Shown: piece by piece, positions 41,871 through 51,154 of the stretch
How the letters are laid out: each line of letters opens with the position of its first letter
Numbering within the stretch: the stretch's first letter is position 1
Assembly (NCBI GenBank): GCA_016218805.1
Contig: JACRCW010000080.1
Location: 1 to 64,000, forward strand
Reading direction: 5' to 3'
Length of the DNA stretch: 64,000 nucleotides
Source of the DNA: Deltaproteobacteria bacterium
GTDB lineage: Bacteria; Myxococcota; JACRCW01
Position numbers and translations under genes: made by a program
The notes under the pieces: generated by a model
What the model was told of the DNA's origin: nothing
Databases searched by the model: none
Seen by the model: only the letters and a program-made list of their open reading frames with translations

Positions 41871-43616
41871 TCAGGCCGCCGGCAGTGACACGACAAACCG
41901 CGTTCCCTCCCCGGGGGTGCTCGCCACGCTGACGGTGCCGCCCATCTCCTCCACCAGGTGGCGCACAATGCTCAGGCCCAGCCCGGTGCCGCCCGCCTCG
42001 CGCGAACGCCCCGCGTCCACCCGGTAAAACCGCTCAAACAGCCGCGGCAGGTGCGCGGCCTCCATCCCCGGCCCGTTGTCCTCCACGGTGGTGACCACGC
42101 GGTCCTGTTCCACCGCGGTGCGCACGCGCAGGCGCGTGCCCGGCGGGCAGTGCTGCAGCACGTTGTCCACCAGGTTCACCAGCACCTGCTCCAGCGCGCG
42201 GCGGTCCGCGCGCGCGGCCCGCGGCGCCGCGTCATCCTGCACGTGCAGTTGCAGGCCGCGCTCCTCCGCGCGCGGGCGCACCAGCGCCAGCACCTGCGCC
42301 ACCGCGGCCCCCACGTCCACCGCCTCCGGCGTCAACCGGTACTGCTGGGACTCAATGCGGGACAGGTCCAACAGGTCGGACACCAGGCGGTGCAGCCGCT
42401 CCGCGTTGCGTTCAATGATCCCGGCAAACTTCCCCGCCGCCACCCTGTCGTGCTCAATCGCGTCGCGCAGCATCTCCGTGGCGGCGCGGACGGAAGCCAC
42501 CGGCGTGCGCAGTTCGTGACTGGCGTTGGCCACAAAGTCCCGCCGCATGCCCTCCAGGCGCCGCAGTTCTGTGACGTCCACGCAGACCACCAGCAGCCCG
42601 GGCGTGCTGCCCGTGATGGCCGCGCCGCGCACCTGCAGCCGGCGCGGTTGCAGCCCCTCCAGCACCACTTCCACCTCGTGCGGGCCGTCACGGCGTTGCA
42701 TGGCGTGCAGCGCGTCCCGCAGCGCGCCGGGAGCCACCACGTCATCCACGGGGCGGCCGCGCGCATCCGGCGGCAGCAGCAGCATCTGCCGCAGCGCGGC
42801 GTTGAACACCGCCACGCGCCCGTCGGGAGACACCAGCAGCACGCCCTCCTGCATGCCGGTGAGCACCTCGTCCAGCAGGTCGCGCTCACCGCGCAGCGCG
42901 GCCACCGTCTCGGACAGGTTGCGGGCCAGCGTGTTGAGCGCGCGGCCCACGGACACAAACTCGTCCTCGCCCTCATCCGGCACGCGCGCCTCCAGGTGGC
43001 CCGCGGCCATGGCATCCGCCGCGCGCGTGAGCGCCAGCGCGCGCCGGCCCGCCCACTGCGCCACCAGCGACGACATCAGCACCGCCACCAGCAGCCCGAT
43101 GAGCGCGCCGGCAAACAGCGCCCGCCGCAGCGGTGCGAGCGCGTGTTCCACGTCATCCAGCGCGCGCGCCACGCGCACCACGGCGCCGGGGTGCTCCGGC
43201 CGCAGCACCGCCACGTACATCATGGGCTTGCCCACCGTGTGGCTGGCGCGCGTGTCCTCCCCCGTTCCGTGCGCCAGCGCCTTGCGCACCTCGGGGCGGT
43301 CCGCGTGGTTCTCCACGGACGCCAGCGCGGCTTCGTCCACGTCAGAGTCCGCCGCCACCCGGCCCGTGGCGTCCACCACGGTGATGCGCACTTCCGCCCG
43401 GCGCGCCAGTTCCCCCACGCGCGCCTGCAGGCTCCCGCGCGGGTCCTCCGCCAGCGCGCCGGCCAGCAGGGTGGCGCGGACGCGCAGGTCCTCGCGCGTG
43501 CGCGTGACCAGGTTGTCACGCAGCTCACCCGACGCGTAGCCGTGCGCCAGTGCCAGCGACAACGCGATGATCACGACACCGAGGGCGAACAACTTGAGGC
43601 GGATGCCCACCTTCAC
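41871..43616 (-). CDS. phoR: PhoR-type sensor histidine kinase
   Basis: A 581-residue membrane kinase. Two membrane helices (about 5-25 and 165-190) flank a periplasmic sensor of about 140 residues, then a HAMP domain, a PAS domain (LLDEVLTGMQEGVLLVSPDG) and the HisKA segment FVANASHELRTPVASVRA with the phosphorylated His. The ATPase region has NLVDNVLQHCPPG (N box), DNGPGMEAAHL (G1), and GTGLGLSIVRHLVEEMGG (G2). It is in a two-gene operon with phoB, overlapping by four bases, next to the pst genes, so control of phosphate uptake is the obvious job. Confidence 0.92.
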   Translation of the reverse strand: MKVGIRLKLFALGVVIIALSLALAHGYASGELRDNLVTRTREDLRVRATLLAGALAEDPRGSLQARVGELARRAEVRITVVDATGRVAADSDVDEAALASVENHADRPEVRKALAHGTGEDTRASHTVGKPMMYVAVLRPEHPGAVVRVARALDDVEHALAPLRRALFAGALIGLLVAVLMSSLVAQWAGRRALALTRAADAMAAGHLEARVPDEGEDEFVSVGRALNTLARNLSETVAALRGERDLLDEVLTGMQEGVLLVSPDGRVAVFNAALRQMLLLPPDARGRPVDDVVAPGALRDALHAMQRRDGPHEVEVVLEGLQPRRLQVRGAAITGSTPGLLVVCVDVTELRRLEGMRRDFVANASHELRTPVASVRAATEMLRDAIEHDRVAAGKFAGIIERNAERLHRLVSDLLDLSRIESQQYRLTPEAVDVGAAVAQVLALVRPRAEERGLQLHVQDDAAPRAARADRRALEQVLVNLVDNVLQHCPPGTRLRVRTAVEQDRVVTTVEDNGPGMEAAHLPRLFERFYRVDAGRSREAGGTGLGLSIVRHLVEEMGGTVSVASTPGEGTRFVVSLPAA

Positions 43617-44311
43617 GCGCGCTCCCCGCCGGGGGTGGCGGCAAACCGGTACCCCACGCCACGCACCGTCTCGATGTAGTCCCCCGCGCGGCCCAACTTC
43701 TCCCGCAGGCGTTTGACGTGGGTATCCACCGTGCGCGTGGTGATGTCCGCCTCAATGCCCCACACCTTGTCCAGCAGCACGCTGCGCGTCTGCACCCGGT
43801 CACGCGTGCCGTGCAGCGTGACCAGCAGTTCAAACTCCATGGGCGTCAGGTGCACCTCCACGTCCTCCACAAACACCCGGTGCGCCTCCCGGTCCACCCG
43901 CAACGGGCCGAATTGCACCACGCTCTCCGTCGTCGGCACCGCCTTGCCGCGCTTGAGTACCACGCCAATGCGCAGCATCAGCTCACGCACGCTGAACGGC
44001 TTGACCACGTAATCCTCGGCGCCCAGCTCAAACCCCAGCACCCGGTCAATCTCCTCGCCCTTGGCCGTCAACATCACAATGGGGATACCCGCCGTGGCGG
44101 GGTCCCGCTTGAGGGCCTTGCAGACCTCTGTCCCGGGCAGGTCCGGGAGCATGACGTCCAGCAGCACCAGGTCTGGTCGCTTCTCGCGCGCCAGGCGCAG
44201 CGCATCCGCGCCGCGGAACGCCTGCACGGGCTCGTCTCCGCGCTGGCGCAGGCTGTAGGCCAGCACTTCCTGCAGGTCCGCTTCATCCTCCACCACGAGG
44301 ATCCGTGCCAT
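43613..44311 (-). CDS. phoB: PhoB-type response regulator
   Basis: A 232-residue OmpR/PhoB-family regulator. The receiver (1-120) has ILVVEDEADLQE, the phospho-acceptor Asp in LVLLDVMLPDLPG, Thr/Ala in MLTAKGEE and Lys in VVKPFSVREL. The winged-helix output domain (about 130-228) includes VHLTPMEFELLVTLHG and TRTVDTHVKRLREKLG. The ATG at 44311 is chosen since the receiver starts there, although the frame is open upstream. It should bind the Pho box at 44382-44403 when phosphorylated. Confidence 0.94.
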   Translation of the reverse strand: MARILVVEDEADLQEVLAYSLRQRGDEPVQAFRGADALRLAREKRPDLVLLDVMLPDLPGTEVCKALKRDPATAGIPIVMLTAKGEEIDRVLGFELGAEDYVVKPFSVRELMLRIGVVLKRGKAVPTTESVVQFGPLRVDREAHRVFVEDVEVHLTPMEFELLVTLHGTRDRVQTRSVLLDKVWGIEADITTRTVDTHVKRLREKLGRAGDYIETVRGVGYRFAATPGGERA

Positions 44312-44381
44312 GGCGCGCCAAGTAGGCGCGCACGACACCGCCGGCAAGCGCGGCCACCGTGTCCACCAAAGTTCTCCGCGG

Positions 44382-44403
44382 CCGTCACACAACCGTCACA
44401 TGC
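44382..44403 (+). promoter_or_regulatory. Pho box
   Basis: Two direct repeats CCGTCAC begin at 44382 and 44393, exactly 11 bases apart, giving CCGTCACACAA followed by CCGTCACATGC. The PhoB consensus is CTGTCATAxAx repeated every 11 bases, with TGTCAC-like cores. It lies between divergent phoB and pstS, 30 bases upstream of the pstS start, in the position of a -35 box. The pst operon should therefore rise under phosphate limitation. One neighbouring half-site for phoBR could not be found. Confidence 0.85.
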
Positions 44404-44432
44404 GGCCCCCATGGTGCGCGCCGGAGGTGCCC

Positions 44433-45455
44433 ATGCGCATGTTCACCGTCTGCACGCTGTCCCTTGTTGCTGCGCCGCTGCTGGCTGCGGGCACGCTCAT
44501 CACCGGAGCGGGCGCAACGTTCCCCTATCCGCTCTACGCGCGCTGGTTCTCGGATTACGGCAAGGCCCGCGCGGAGGTGCAGTTCAACTACCAGTCCATC
44601 GGGTCGGGCGGCGGCATCCAGCAGGTCACGCGCGGCACGGTGGACTTTGGCGCCACGGACGCGCCCATGACGGATGACGAACTGACCCGCGCTCCCGGGA
44701 TCCTGCATGTGCCCACGGTGCTTGGCGCCGTGGCGGTGGTGCACAACACGCCGGTGAAGGACCTGCGGTTGAGCGGCGCGGTGCTCGCGTCCATCTTCCT
44801 GGGCACGGTCACGCGGTGGAATGATCCCGCCATTGCCGCACTGAACCCGGGGACAGCGCTGCCGTCTTCCGCCATCACCGTGGCGCACCGGGCTGACGGG
44901 TCCGGCACCACCGCCATCTTCACGGACTATCTTGCGCGGGTTTCCCCGGAGTGGCTCAAGAGCGTGGGACGCGGAAAAGCGGTGAAATGGCCCACGGGGC
45001 TGGGTGGCAAGGGCAATGATGGCGTGACCGCGTTGGTGAAGCAGGCGCCCGGCGCCATTGGCTACGTGGAGCTGGCGTATGCCAACCAGAACGCATTGCC
45101 GGTGGTGGCGTTGCAGAACCGCGCGGGGGTGTTCGTGCGCCCCACGTTGGCTTCCACCACGGCTGCCGCCGCCGGCGTCACGCTTCCCGGTGATTTCCGG
45201 GTTTCCATCACGGACGCGGATGGAAAGGACGCCTATCCCGTGGCCGCGTTCACCTATCTGCTCATCCACGCGGACAACCCGGACACGGCCAAGGGCACCG
45301 CGCTGGCGCGCTTCCTGTGGTGGGCCATCCATGACGGGCAGAAGGTGGCGCCGTCGCTGGATTACGCCCCGCTGCCGGCTCCCGTGGTGGCGCGCGTGGA
45401 GGAGCGCATCCGCCAGCTGAAGGCGGGCGGCAAGGCCGTGGTGCTTGAGCCATGA
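44433..45455 (+). CDS. pstS: phosphate-binding periplasmic protein PstS
   Basis: A 340-residue exported binding protein. The ATG at 44433 has GGAGG four bases upstream, and MRMFTVCTLSLVAAPLLAAG is a signal peptide. Mature motifs are ITGAGATFPYPLYARWFSDY, YQSIGSGGGIQQVTRGTVDFGATDAPM, and VAHRADGSGTTAIFTDYL, the phosphate-binding loops with Ser, Arg, Asp and Thr. It captures phosphate for the PstCAB transporter. The first gene of the pst operon; Pho box upstream. Lacks a lipobox Cys, so it should be soluble in the periplasm. Confidence 0.95.
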   Translation: MRMFTVCTLSLVAAPLLAAGTLITGAGATFPYPLYARWFSDYGKARAEVQFNYQSIGSGGGIQQVTRGTVDFGATDAPMTDDELTRAPGILHVPTVLGAVAVVHNTPVKDLRLSGAVLASIFLGTVTRWNDPAIAALNPGTALPSSAITVAHRADGSGTTAIFTDYLARVSPEWLKSVGRGKAVKWPTGLGGKGNDGVTALVKQAPGAIGYVELAYANQNALPVVALQNRAGVFVRPTLASTTAAAAGVTLPGDFRVSITDADGKDAYPVAAFTYLLIHADNPDTAKGTALARFLWWAIHDGQKVAPSLDYAPLPAPVVARVEERIRQLKAGGKAVVLEP

Positions 45456-46414
45456 GCATGGCGCACACCGCACCGCTGGCAATGTCCGGGGCCCCGCCCC
45501 GACGGGCGGGGAGCGTCCGCACCGGCGACCGGTTGTGGCGCCTGTTCCTCCTGGCGGCCGGCTGCGGCGTGTTCCTGTTGACGGCATTGATTCTGATCGT
45601 GCTGGCGCGGCTGGCGCTTCCGGTGCTGCACCAGCCGGGCACCTGGGCGTTCCTGACGTCGTCGGACTGGGACCCGGTGGCCGAAAGCTTTGGCGCGCTG
45701 CCGTTTGTGTGGGGCACGCTGGTGACCAGCGCCGTCGCGGTGGTGCTCGCGTTTCCCGTCGGGCTGGGGGTGGCGTTGTTCATCACGGAGGTGGCGCCCA
45801 CCTGGCTGCGCCGGCCGGTGACCTTTGCCATTGAGCTGCTTTCGGCCGTCCCCTCCGTGGTCTACGGGCTTTGGGGTCTGTTCATTGTTGTCCCGTGGCT
45901 GCGGGAGACGGTGGAGCCGGCGCTGGGGGCGGCGCTGGGCTTCCTGCCGTTGTTCTCCGGGCCGCCGTTGGGGCTGGGCTACCTGGCGGCGGGGCTGGTC
46001 CTGGCGGTGATGGTCCTCCCCACGCTGGCCTCCGTGTCCATTGAGGTGATGCGTACGGTCCCCGCGGGCCTGCGCGAAAGCGCCTACGCCCTGGGCGCCA
46101 CGCAGTGGGAGGTGGTGCGGTTGGCGGTGCTGCCGCATTCCCGCAGCGGCCTGGTGGGCGCGCTGGTGCTGGGCACCGGGCGGGCCCTGGGTGAAACCAT
46201 GGCGGTGGCCATGCTCATCGGCAACGCGCCGTCGGTGGGCACGTCGCTGTTTGCGCCCGGTTACTCGCTGGCCAGCGTCATTGCCAATGAATTCGCGGAG
46301 GCTGGGTCTGACGCGCACGTGGGTGCGCTGGCCGCGCTGGGCCTGGTGCTGTTCCTGGTCACCATTGCGTTCAATGCGGCGGCGCGCCTGCTCATTGGCC
46401 GGAGGCAACCGTGA
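45452..46414 (+). CDS. pstC: phosphate ABC transporter permease PstC
   Basis: A 320-residue inner-membrane permease with six or so helices (for example LWRLFLLAAGCGVFLLTALI, VPSVVYGLWGLFIVVPWL, and LAAGLVLAVMVLPTLASVSI). The conserved cytoplasmic EAA-like loop is VPAGLRESAYALGATQWEVVRLAVLP. It pairs with PstA to form the channel of the phosphate importer. The ATG overlaps the pstS stop by four bases (ATGA). Length matches E. coli PstC (319). Confidence 0.94.
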   Translation: MSMAHTAPLAMSGAPPRRAGSVRTGDRLWRLFLLAAGCGVFLLTALILIVLARLALPVLHQPGTWAFLTSSDWDPVAESFGALPFVWGTLVTSAVAVVLAFPVGLGVALFITEVAPTWLRRPVTFAIELLSAVPSVVYGLWGLFIVVPWLRETVEPALGAALGFLPLFSGPPLGLGYLAAGLVLAVMVLPTLASVSIEVMRTVPAGLRESAYALGATQWEVVRLAVLPHSRSGLVGALVLGTGRALGETMAVAMLIGNAPSVGTSLFAPGYSLASVIANEFAEAGSDAHVGALAALGLVLFLVTIAFNAAARLLIGRRQP

Positions 46415-47262
46415 AAGCGGCCCTTTCCCGGCGCGTCCGCAGCGCAGCCGCGTTCCTGCTCACCGCGTTGTGCGTGGTGATCGCGCTGGTGCCGCTGCTG
46501 TCGCTTGCGTGGCTGGTGGTGAGCCGCGGTTGGGCGGGCTTCTCCTGGGCGCTGCTGACGGAGGTGCCGGGGCCGCCCGGGGGTGCACCCGGCGGCGTTG
46601 GGAATGCGCTTGCGGGCACGGGCGTGGTGGTGTTCTGGGCCGCCCTGCTCGGGCTGCCACTTGGGATTGGCGCCGGCGTGTTCCTGGCCGAATCCGATCA
46701 CGACGACCGGCTCGCCTCCGCGGTGCGCTTCACCGCGGACGTGCTGGCGGGCGTGCCCTCCATCGTTGCGGGGATTGTGGCGTACGGGCTGATTGTGGCG
46801 CCGATGAAACGGTTCTCCGCGCTGGCGGGGGCGGTGGCCCTGGCGGTGCTGATGCTGCCCGCGCTGGCGCGCACCACGGAGGAGCTGGTGCGGCGCGTCC
46901 CCGGTGCGCTGCGCGAAGGCGGGCTGGCGTTGGGAATCCCGCAGTGGAAGACCAGCCTGCGCATTGTGCTGCCCGCGGCCGCGGCGGGGATTGCCACGGC
47001 GGTGCTGTTGTCCATTGCGCGCATTGCCGGAGAAACCGGGCCATTGCTGTTCACGTCACTGAACAACGCACACTGGAGCCTGGCGCCGGACCAGCCCATT
47101 GGGACGTTGACGGTGCAGCTGTACAACGACGCCATCAGTCCGTACCCCGCCATGCAGCAGCGCGCGTGGGCCACGGCGTTGTTGCTGCTGGTGGTTGTGG
47201 GGCTGCTGAACATGGCGGCGCGGGTGGTGGCGGGGCGCCGGGCGGAGGGGGCCCATGGATGA
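46411..47262 (+). CDS. pstA: phosphate ABC transporter permease PstA
   Basis: A 283-residue permease. Membrane helices include [20 protein letters not shown] and [20 protein letters not shown], and the EAA-like loop is [47 protein letters not shown] is a PstA-type segment near the C-terminus. It starts with a GTG overlapping the pstC stop and ends eight bases inside pstB. It completes the membrane channel with PstC. Confidence 0.94.
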   Translation: MKAALSRRVRSAAAFLLTALCVVIALVPLLSLAWLVVSRGWAGFSWALLTEVPGPPGGAPGGVGNALAGTGVVVFWAALLGLPLGIGAGVFLAESDHDDRLASAVRFTADVLAGVPSIVAGIVAYGLIVAPMKRFSALAGAVALAVLMLPALARTTEELVRRVPGALREGGLALGIPQWKTSLRIVLPAAAAGIATAVLLSIARIAGETGPLLFTSLNNAHWSLAPDQPIGTLTVQLYNDAISPYPAMQQRAWATALLLLVVVGLLNMAARVVAGRRAEGAHG

Positions 47263-48013
47263 GACCGTGCGGATGGCGGTGCGGGGATTGTCCGCCTTTC
47301 ACCGCGGCACCGCGGTGCTGCACAACGTCACGCTGGACGTGCGCGACCGCAGCGTGCTGGCGGTGATTGGGCCGTCAGGCTGTGGGAAGTCCACATTTCT
47401 GCGGTGTCTCAACCGCATGCATGAACTGGCGCCCGGCGCGTCCGTGACGGGGGAGATCCTCCTGGACGGGAGGGATATCCACGGACCCGGCGTGGACCCG
47501 GTGGCGCTGCGGCGGCGCGTGGGCATGGTGTTTCAGCGGCCCAACCCGTTCCCCACCATGAGCATCTTTGAGAACGTGGCGGCGGGCCTGCGGTTGAACC
47601 GCATGGCCGGGGACCTGGACGCGGTGGTGGAGCGGGCGCTGCGGGCAGCAGCGTTGTGGGACGAGGTGAAGGACCGCCTGCGCGGGTCACCGGGCTCATT
47701 GTCGGGCGGGCAGCAGCAGCGGCTGTGCATTGCGCGGGCGCTGGCGGTGGAACCGGAGGTGCTGCTGATGGACGAGCCCGCCAGCGCGCTGGACCCGATC
47801 GCCTCGGCGCGGGTGGAGGATCTCGTGCACGAGCTGAAGGCGCGCTACACGGTGGTGATTGTCACGCACAACATGCAACAGGCCGCGCGCGTGTCCGATT
47901 CCACGGCATTCTTTTACCTGGGGCGGCTGGTGGAGCACAGCCCCACGGCGGAGCTCTTCACCAACCCGCGTGAGGAGCGGACGGAGGAATACGTGACGGG
48001 GCGGTTTGGGTGA
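47255..48013 (+). CDS. pstB: phosphate ABC transporter ATPase PstB
   Basis: A 252-residue ABC ATPase. Walker A is [20 protein letters not shown], the signature [15 protein letters not shown], Walker [16 protein letters not shown], and the switch His in [15 protein letters not shown]. The family-typical [16 protein letters not shown] and LYLG-like end ([17 protein letters not shown]) identify PstB. It drives phosphate import with PstS, PstC and PstA. It overlaps pstA by eight bases and phoU by four. Confidence 0.95.
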   Translation: MDETVRMAVRGLSAFHRGTAVLHNVTLDVRDRSVLAVIGPSGCGKSTFLRCLNRMHELAPGASVTGEILLDGRDIHGPGVDPVALRRRVGMVFQRPNPFPTMSIFENVAAGLRLNRMAGDLDAVVERALRAAALWDEVKDRLRGSPGSLSGGQQQRLCIARALAVEPEVLLMDEPASALDPIASARVEDLVHELKARYTVVIVTHNMQQAARVSDSTAFFYLGRLVEHSPTAELFTNPREERTEEYVTGRFG

Positions 48014-48696
48014 TGGGGATGATGCGGCGGCACACGGATCGCAGTTACGAGGCGGAGCTGGCAGCGCTGCGGGAGAAGGTGGCGCGCATGGGCGCGCGCG
48101 TGGAGGGCGCGGTGGCCACGGCCACGCGGGCCATTGTGCAGCGGGACGCGGCCATGGCGGAATCCGTCCGGGTGGAGGACCGGCTGGTCAACCGCCTGGA
48201 GGTGGAGATTGACGAGGACTGCCGCCGGATCCTGGCACTGCGGCAACCCGCCGGGAGTGATCTGCGGTTCATCACCACCGCGCTGAAGATCGTCGTGGAC
48301 CTGGAGCGCATTGGGGACCTTGCGGCCAACATTGCGGGGCGGGCCATTGAACTGGCGGAGGCGCCGCCCCTGTTGTCGCCGCCGGACGTCGGGCGGCTTT
48401 CCGAACTGGTGCAGGCGCAGCTGTCGCGCGCCATGCGGGCATTTGTGGACTCGGACGTGGCGCTGGCGGAGGAAGTGAAGGGCGAGGATGACCTGGTGGA
48501 TGCGCTGTACATGAAGCTGTTCAATCAGCTGCTGGGCCTGATGATGGAGGATTCCCGCAACATCCGCCGGTTGACGGCATTGATGTTTGTGGCCAAGCAC
48601 CTGGAGCGCGCGGGCGACCATGCGACCAATGTGGCCGAAATGGCCATCTACCTGGCGCGCGGTACCGACGTGCGTCACCCCCGCAGCCGCGCCTGA
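48010..48696 (+). CDS. phoU: phosphate signalling regulator PhoU
   Basis: A 228-residue helical protein of the PhoU family. The first half has [25 protein letters not shown] with the metal-binding ERIGD motif, and the second half its partner [23 protein letters not shown]. PhoU links Pst activity to the PhoR kinase and lowers the response when phosphate is plentiful. The start may be the GTG at 48010 (overlapping pstB) or the ATG three bases on. It is the last gene of the pst operon. Confidence 0.94.
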   Translation: MMGMMRRHTDRSYEAELAALREKVARMGARVEGAVATATRAIVQRDAAMAESVRVEDRLVNRLEVEIDEDCRRILALRQPAGSDLRFITTALKIVVDLERIGDLAANIAGRAIELAEAPPLLSPPDVGRLSELVQAQLSRAMRAFVDSDVALAEEVKGEDDLVDALYMKLFNQLLGLMMEDSRNIRRLTALMFVAKHLERAGDHATNVAEMAIYLARGTDVRHPRSRA

Positions 48697-48805
48697 CCCG
48701 GGCACCGCGCGCGCAACCGTTTCGCCTGGATACCGGGGCTTTCCCGGTGAATACCGCGCTATCCACCCGCGGCCCGGATCTCCGCGGATTACCTCGCGGA
48801 CGGTG

Positions 48806-48821
48806 TGGCACCGCAGTTGCT
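48806..48821 (+). promoter_or_regulatory. sigma-54 (RpoN) promoter of the nap operon
   Basis: TGGCAC (48806-48811), five bases, then TTGCT (48817-48821) is a perfect -24/-12 element (consensus TGGCACN5TTGCW), with correct spacing. Transcription would begin near 48832, some 18 bases before the napA start. Upstream, a short stem of ACCGGG and CCCGGT with a five-base loop at about 48733-48749 could be part of an activator site. Such a promoter requires an enhancer-binding ATPase, which is not in this window. Confidence 0.8.
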
Positions 48822-48849
48822 GGTGCGGACGGCCACCCGGAGGTGGCTC

Positions 48850-51144
48850 ATGGCCCTCACGCGCAGGGACGTCATCAGGAATGGCTTGGTGGTGGTAGGT
48901 GGGACCGCGGCGGCCCCCCTGTTCCGCGGCACGCTGCAAGACGGGGCCGCGCGCGCCGCGGGCGTGACCACCTGGCACAAGGCTCCGTGCCGCTTCTGCG
49001 GGACGGGCTGCGGCGTGGAAGTGGGCGTCCGTGACAGCCGCGTGGTCGCCGTGCGGGGGGATGAACAAAGCCCGGTGAACGAGGGCCTGCTGTGCGCCAA
49101 GGGATTCGGGCTGGCCAAGATCCTGTACGGCGCGGACCGGCTGGTGCGGCCGCGCATCCGCAACAGTGCAGGCCAATTGGTGGATGCCACCTGGGACGAG
49201 GCGCTGGGCCTGATCGCGTCCAAGTGGACCGCGCTGGTGGCGGAGCATGGGCGGGATTCGGTGGCCATGTTCGGGTCCGGGCAGTGGACCATTCCCGAGG
49301 GGTACGCGGCGCTCAAGTTCATGAAGGGCGGTATCCGCACCAACAACCTGGAGGTGAATGCGCGCTTTTGCATGGCGTCCGCCGTCGTGGGCTATCTGAC
49401 CACGTACGGCATTGACGAGCCCTCCGGCTGCTATGACGACCTGGACCTGGCGGACGACTTCTTCCTGTGGGGCTCCAACATGGCGGAGATGCACCCCATG
49501 TTGTTCAACCGCATCCTGCGGCGGCGGCAGGCGGACGCGGGGGTGCGCGTCCACAACCTGACCACGTTTGGTCACATGACCAACCAAGGCGCCGACGAGA
49601 CGCTTGTCTTCAAGCCGCATTCGGACCTGTACCTGGCCAACGCCATGGCGCACGTGCTGGTGAACGAGGGCCTGGTGGACACCGCGTTCATCGGGAACCA
49701 CGCGGTGTTCATGCGGAACATCTCCGGGACGGACACGGCCATTGACCTGGCCGCGTACACCGCGTTCCTGGACGCCTACCGCCCGGGTGACGTGGCAACG
49801 GCCGTAGGCATCTCCGCCGCGGACATCACCCGGATGGCTCGGCTGTACGGCGACCCGGCGCGCAAGACGGTGTCCCTGTGGACCATGGGGATGAACCAGC
49901 ACACGCGCGGCGTGTGGATCAACAACCTGGTGCACAACCTCCACCTGCTGACGGGCAAGGTGGCCAGACCGGGCAACGGCCCGCTGTCGCTCACCGGCCA
50001 GCCCAGTGCGTGTGGCACCTGCCGCGAAGTGGGCACCTTCACGCACCGCCTGCCGTCAGACCGTGTGGTGGCCAACGCGGCGCACCGGGCGGCCGTGGAG
50101 TCCGTGTGGGGCGTGCCGGCAGGTACCATCCCCAGCCCGGCGGAGAGCCCGCTGACGGACGCCATGGCCATGTTTGAGAAGCTGGCCAACGGGTCCATCA
50201 AGTCCGTGTGGATCAACACCACCAATCCGTTCCAATCCATGCCCAACCTGGACGCGTACCTGCCGCGCATCCGCGCCGCGGACCCGTTCATCGTCGTGTC
50301 GGACATCTACCCGTCCCGCACCGTGGATGAAGCAGATGTGATCCTGCCCAGCGCCTGCTGGGTGGAAAAGGAGGGATTGTTCGGGAACACGGAGCGGCGG
50401 ACGCAGCACTTTGCCAAGCTGGTGCCGGCGGCGGGGGATGCGCGCCCGGACGTCTGGCAGTTTGTGGAGGTGGCGCGGCGGATGGGGTTTGGCCACCTGT
50501 TCCCAGCGGCGTGGGACGGCCAACTGGAGCGCTCGCTGTTTGATGAATACCGCCAACTCACGTTGGGCACCCATCACGACCTGGCAACGTTTGACGAACT
50601 GGTGGCGTCACGCGGGTTGCGCTGGCCGGTGCACGACGGAGTGGAGACCAAGTGGCGCTTCAACGCGGCGTATGACCCCGCCGTGGCGCCGGGCGCGCCG
50701 GATGGGATTGAGTTCTACGGGCGGGCGGACAAGCGCGCGGTGGTGTGGGCGCGCCCGTACGAGGCGCCCCCGGAGATTCCGGACGCAAACTACCCGTTTT
50801 GGCTGTGCACGGGCCGCGTGCTGGAGCATTGGCACACGGGGACCATGACGCGGCGGGTTCCGGAACTGCACCGCGCCGTACCGGAGGCCGTCTGCTACAT
50901 CAACGACGCTGACGCCGCCCGCCTGGGCGTGGGTGGGGGTGACCGCATCACCATCCGTTCCCGGCGCGGCAGCGTGCAGATGCGGGCGGAGCTGCCATGC
51001 CGCGTGTCCGTGCCTCCCGGGCTGGTCTACGTCCCGTTCTTTGACGAGGACTACCTCATCAACAAGGTGGTCCTGGGCGCAGTGGACCCGCAGTCCAAGC
51101 AGCCTGACTACAAGAAGTGCGCGGTCAGCATTGAGAAGGCGTGA
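48850..51144 (+). CDS. napA: periplasmic nitrate reductase catalytic subunit NapA
   Basis: A 764-residue molybdopterin enzyme that reduces nitrate to nitrite. The ATG at 48850 has GGAGG six bases upstream. The N-terminus carries a twin-arginine signal (TRRDVIRNGLVVVGG). The [4Fe-4S] cluster cysteines are C47, C50, C54 and C82 (CRFCGTGCG...GLLCAKG) with Lys84 for electron transfer. NARFCMASAVVGYLTTYG holds the Mo-ligand Cys174, so this is NapA and not a Sec formate dehydrogenase. GIDEPSGCYDDLDLADDF and SACGTCREVGTFTHRLPSD are NapA signatures. Genes for NapD, NapC or NapG/H are not adjacent. Confidence 0.9.
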   Translation: MALTRRDVIRNGLVVVGGTAAAPLFRGTLQDGAARAAGVTTWHKAPCRFCGTGCGVEVGVRDSRVVAVRGDEQSPVNEGLLCAKGFGLAKILYGADRLVRPRIRNSAGQLVDATWDEALGLIASKWTALVAEHGRDSVAMFGSGQWTIPEGYAALKFMKGGIRTNNLEVNARFCMASAVVGYLTTYGIDEPSGCYDDLDLADDFFLWGSNMAEMHPMLFNRILRRRQADAGVRVHNLTTFGHMTNQGADETLVFKPHSDLYLANAMAHVLVNEGLVDTAFIGNHAVFMRNISGTDTAIDLAAYTAFLDAYRPGDVATAVGISAADITRMARLYGDPARKTVSLWTMGMNQHTRGVWINNLVHNLHLLTGKVARPGNGPLSLTGQPSACGTCREVGTFTHRLPSDRVVANAAHRAAVESVWGVPAGTIPSPAESPLTDAMAMFEKLANGSIKSVWINTTNPFQSMPNLDAYLPRIRAADPFIVVSDIYPSRTVDEADVILPSACWVEKEGLFGNTERRTQHFAKLVPAAGDARPDVWQFVEVARRMGFGHLFPAAWDGQLERSLFDEYRQLTLGTHHDLATFDELVASRGLRWPVHDGVETKWRFNAAYDPAVAPGAPDGIEFYGRADKRAVVWARPYEAPPEIPDANYPFWLCTGRVLEHWHTGTMTRRVPELHRAVPEAVCYINDADAARLGVGGGDRITIRSRRGSVQMRAELPCRVSVPPGLVYVPFFDEDYLINKVVLGAVDPQSKQPDYKKCAVSIEKA

Positions 51145-51154
51145 GGAGGCGGCC

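Noticed and set aside
41515..42027. Plus-strand frame MHELHGYWIS... between phoR and the 146-residue gene
   Set aside because: Overlaps phoR on the other strand, has no ribosome site, and its sequence reads like chance translation of the periodic non-coding stretch.
48850..51144. NapA as a formate dehydrogenase with selenocysteine
   Set aside because: The Mo-ligand position is Cys174 (FCMAS) and no in-frame TGA exists; signatures are those of NapA.
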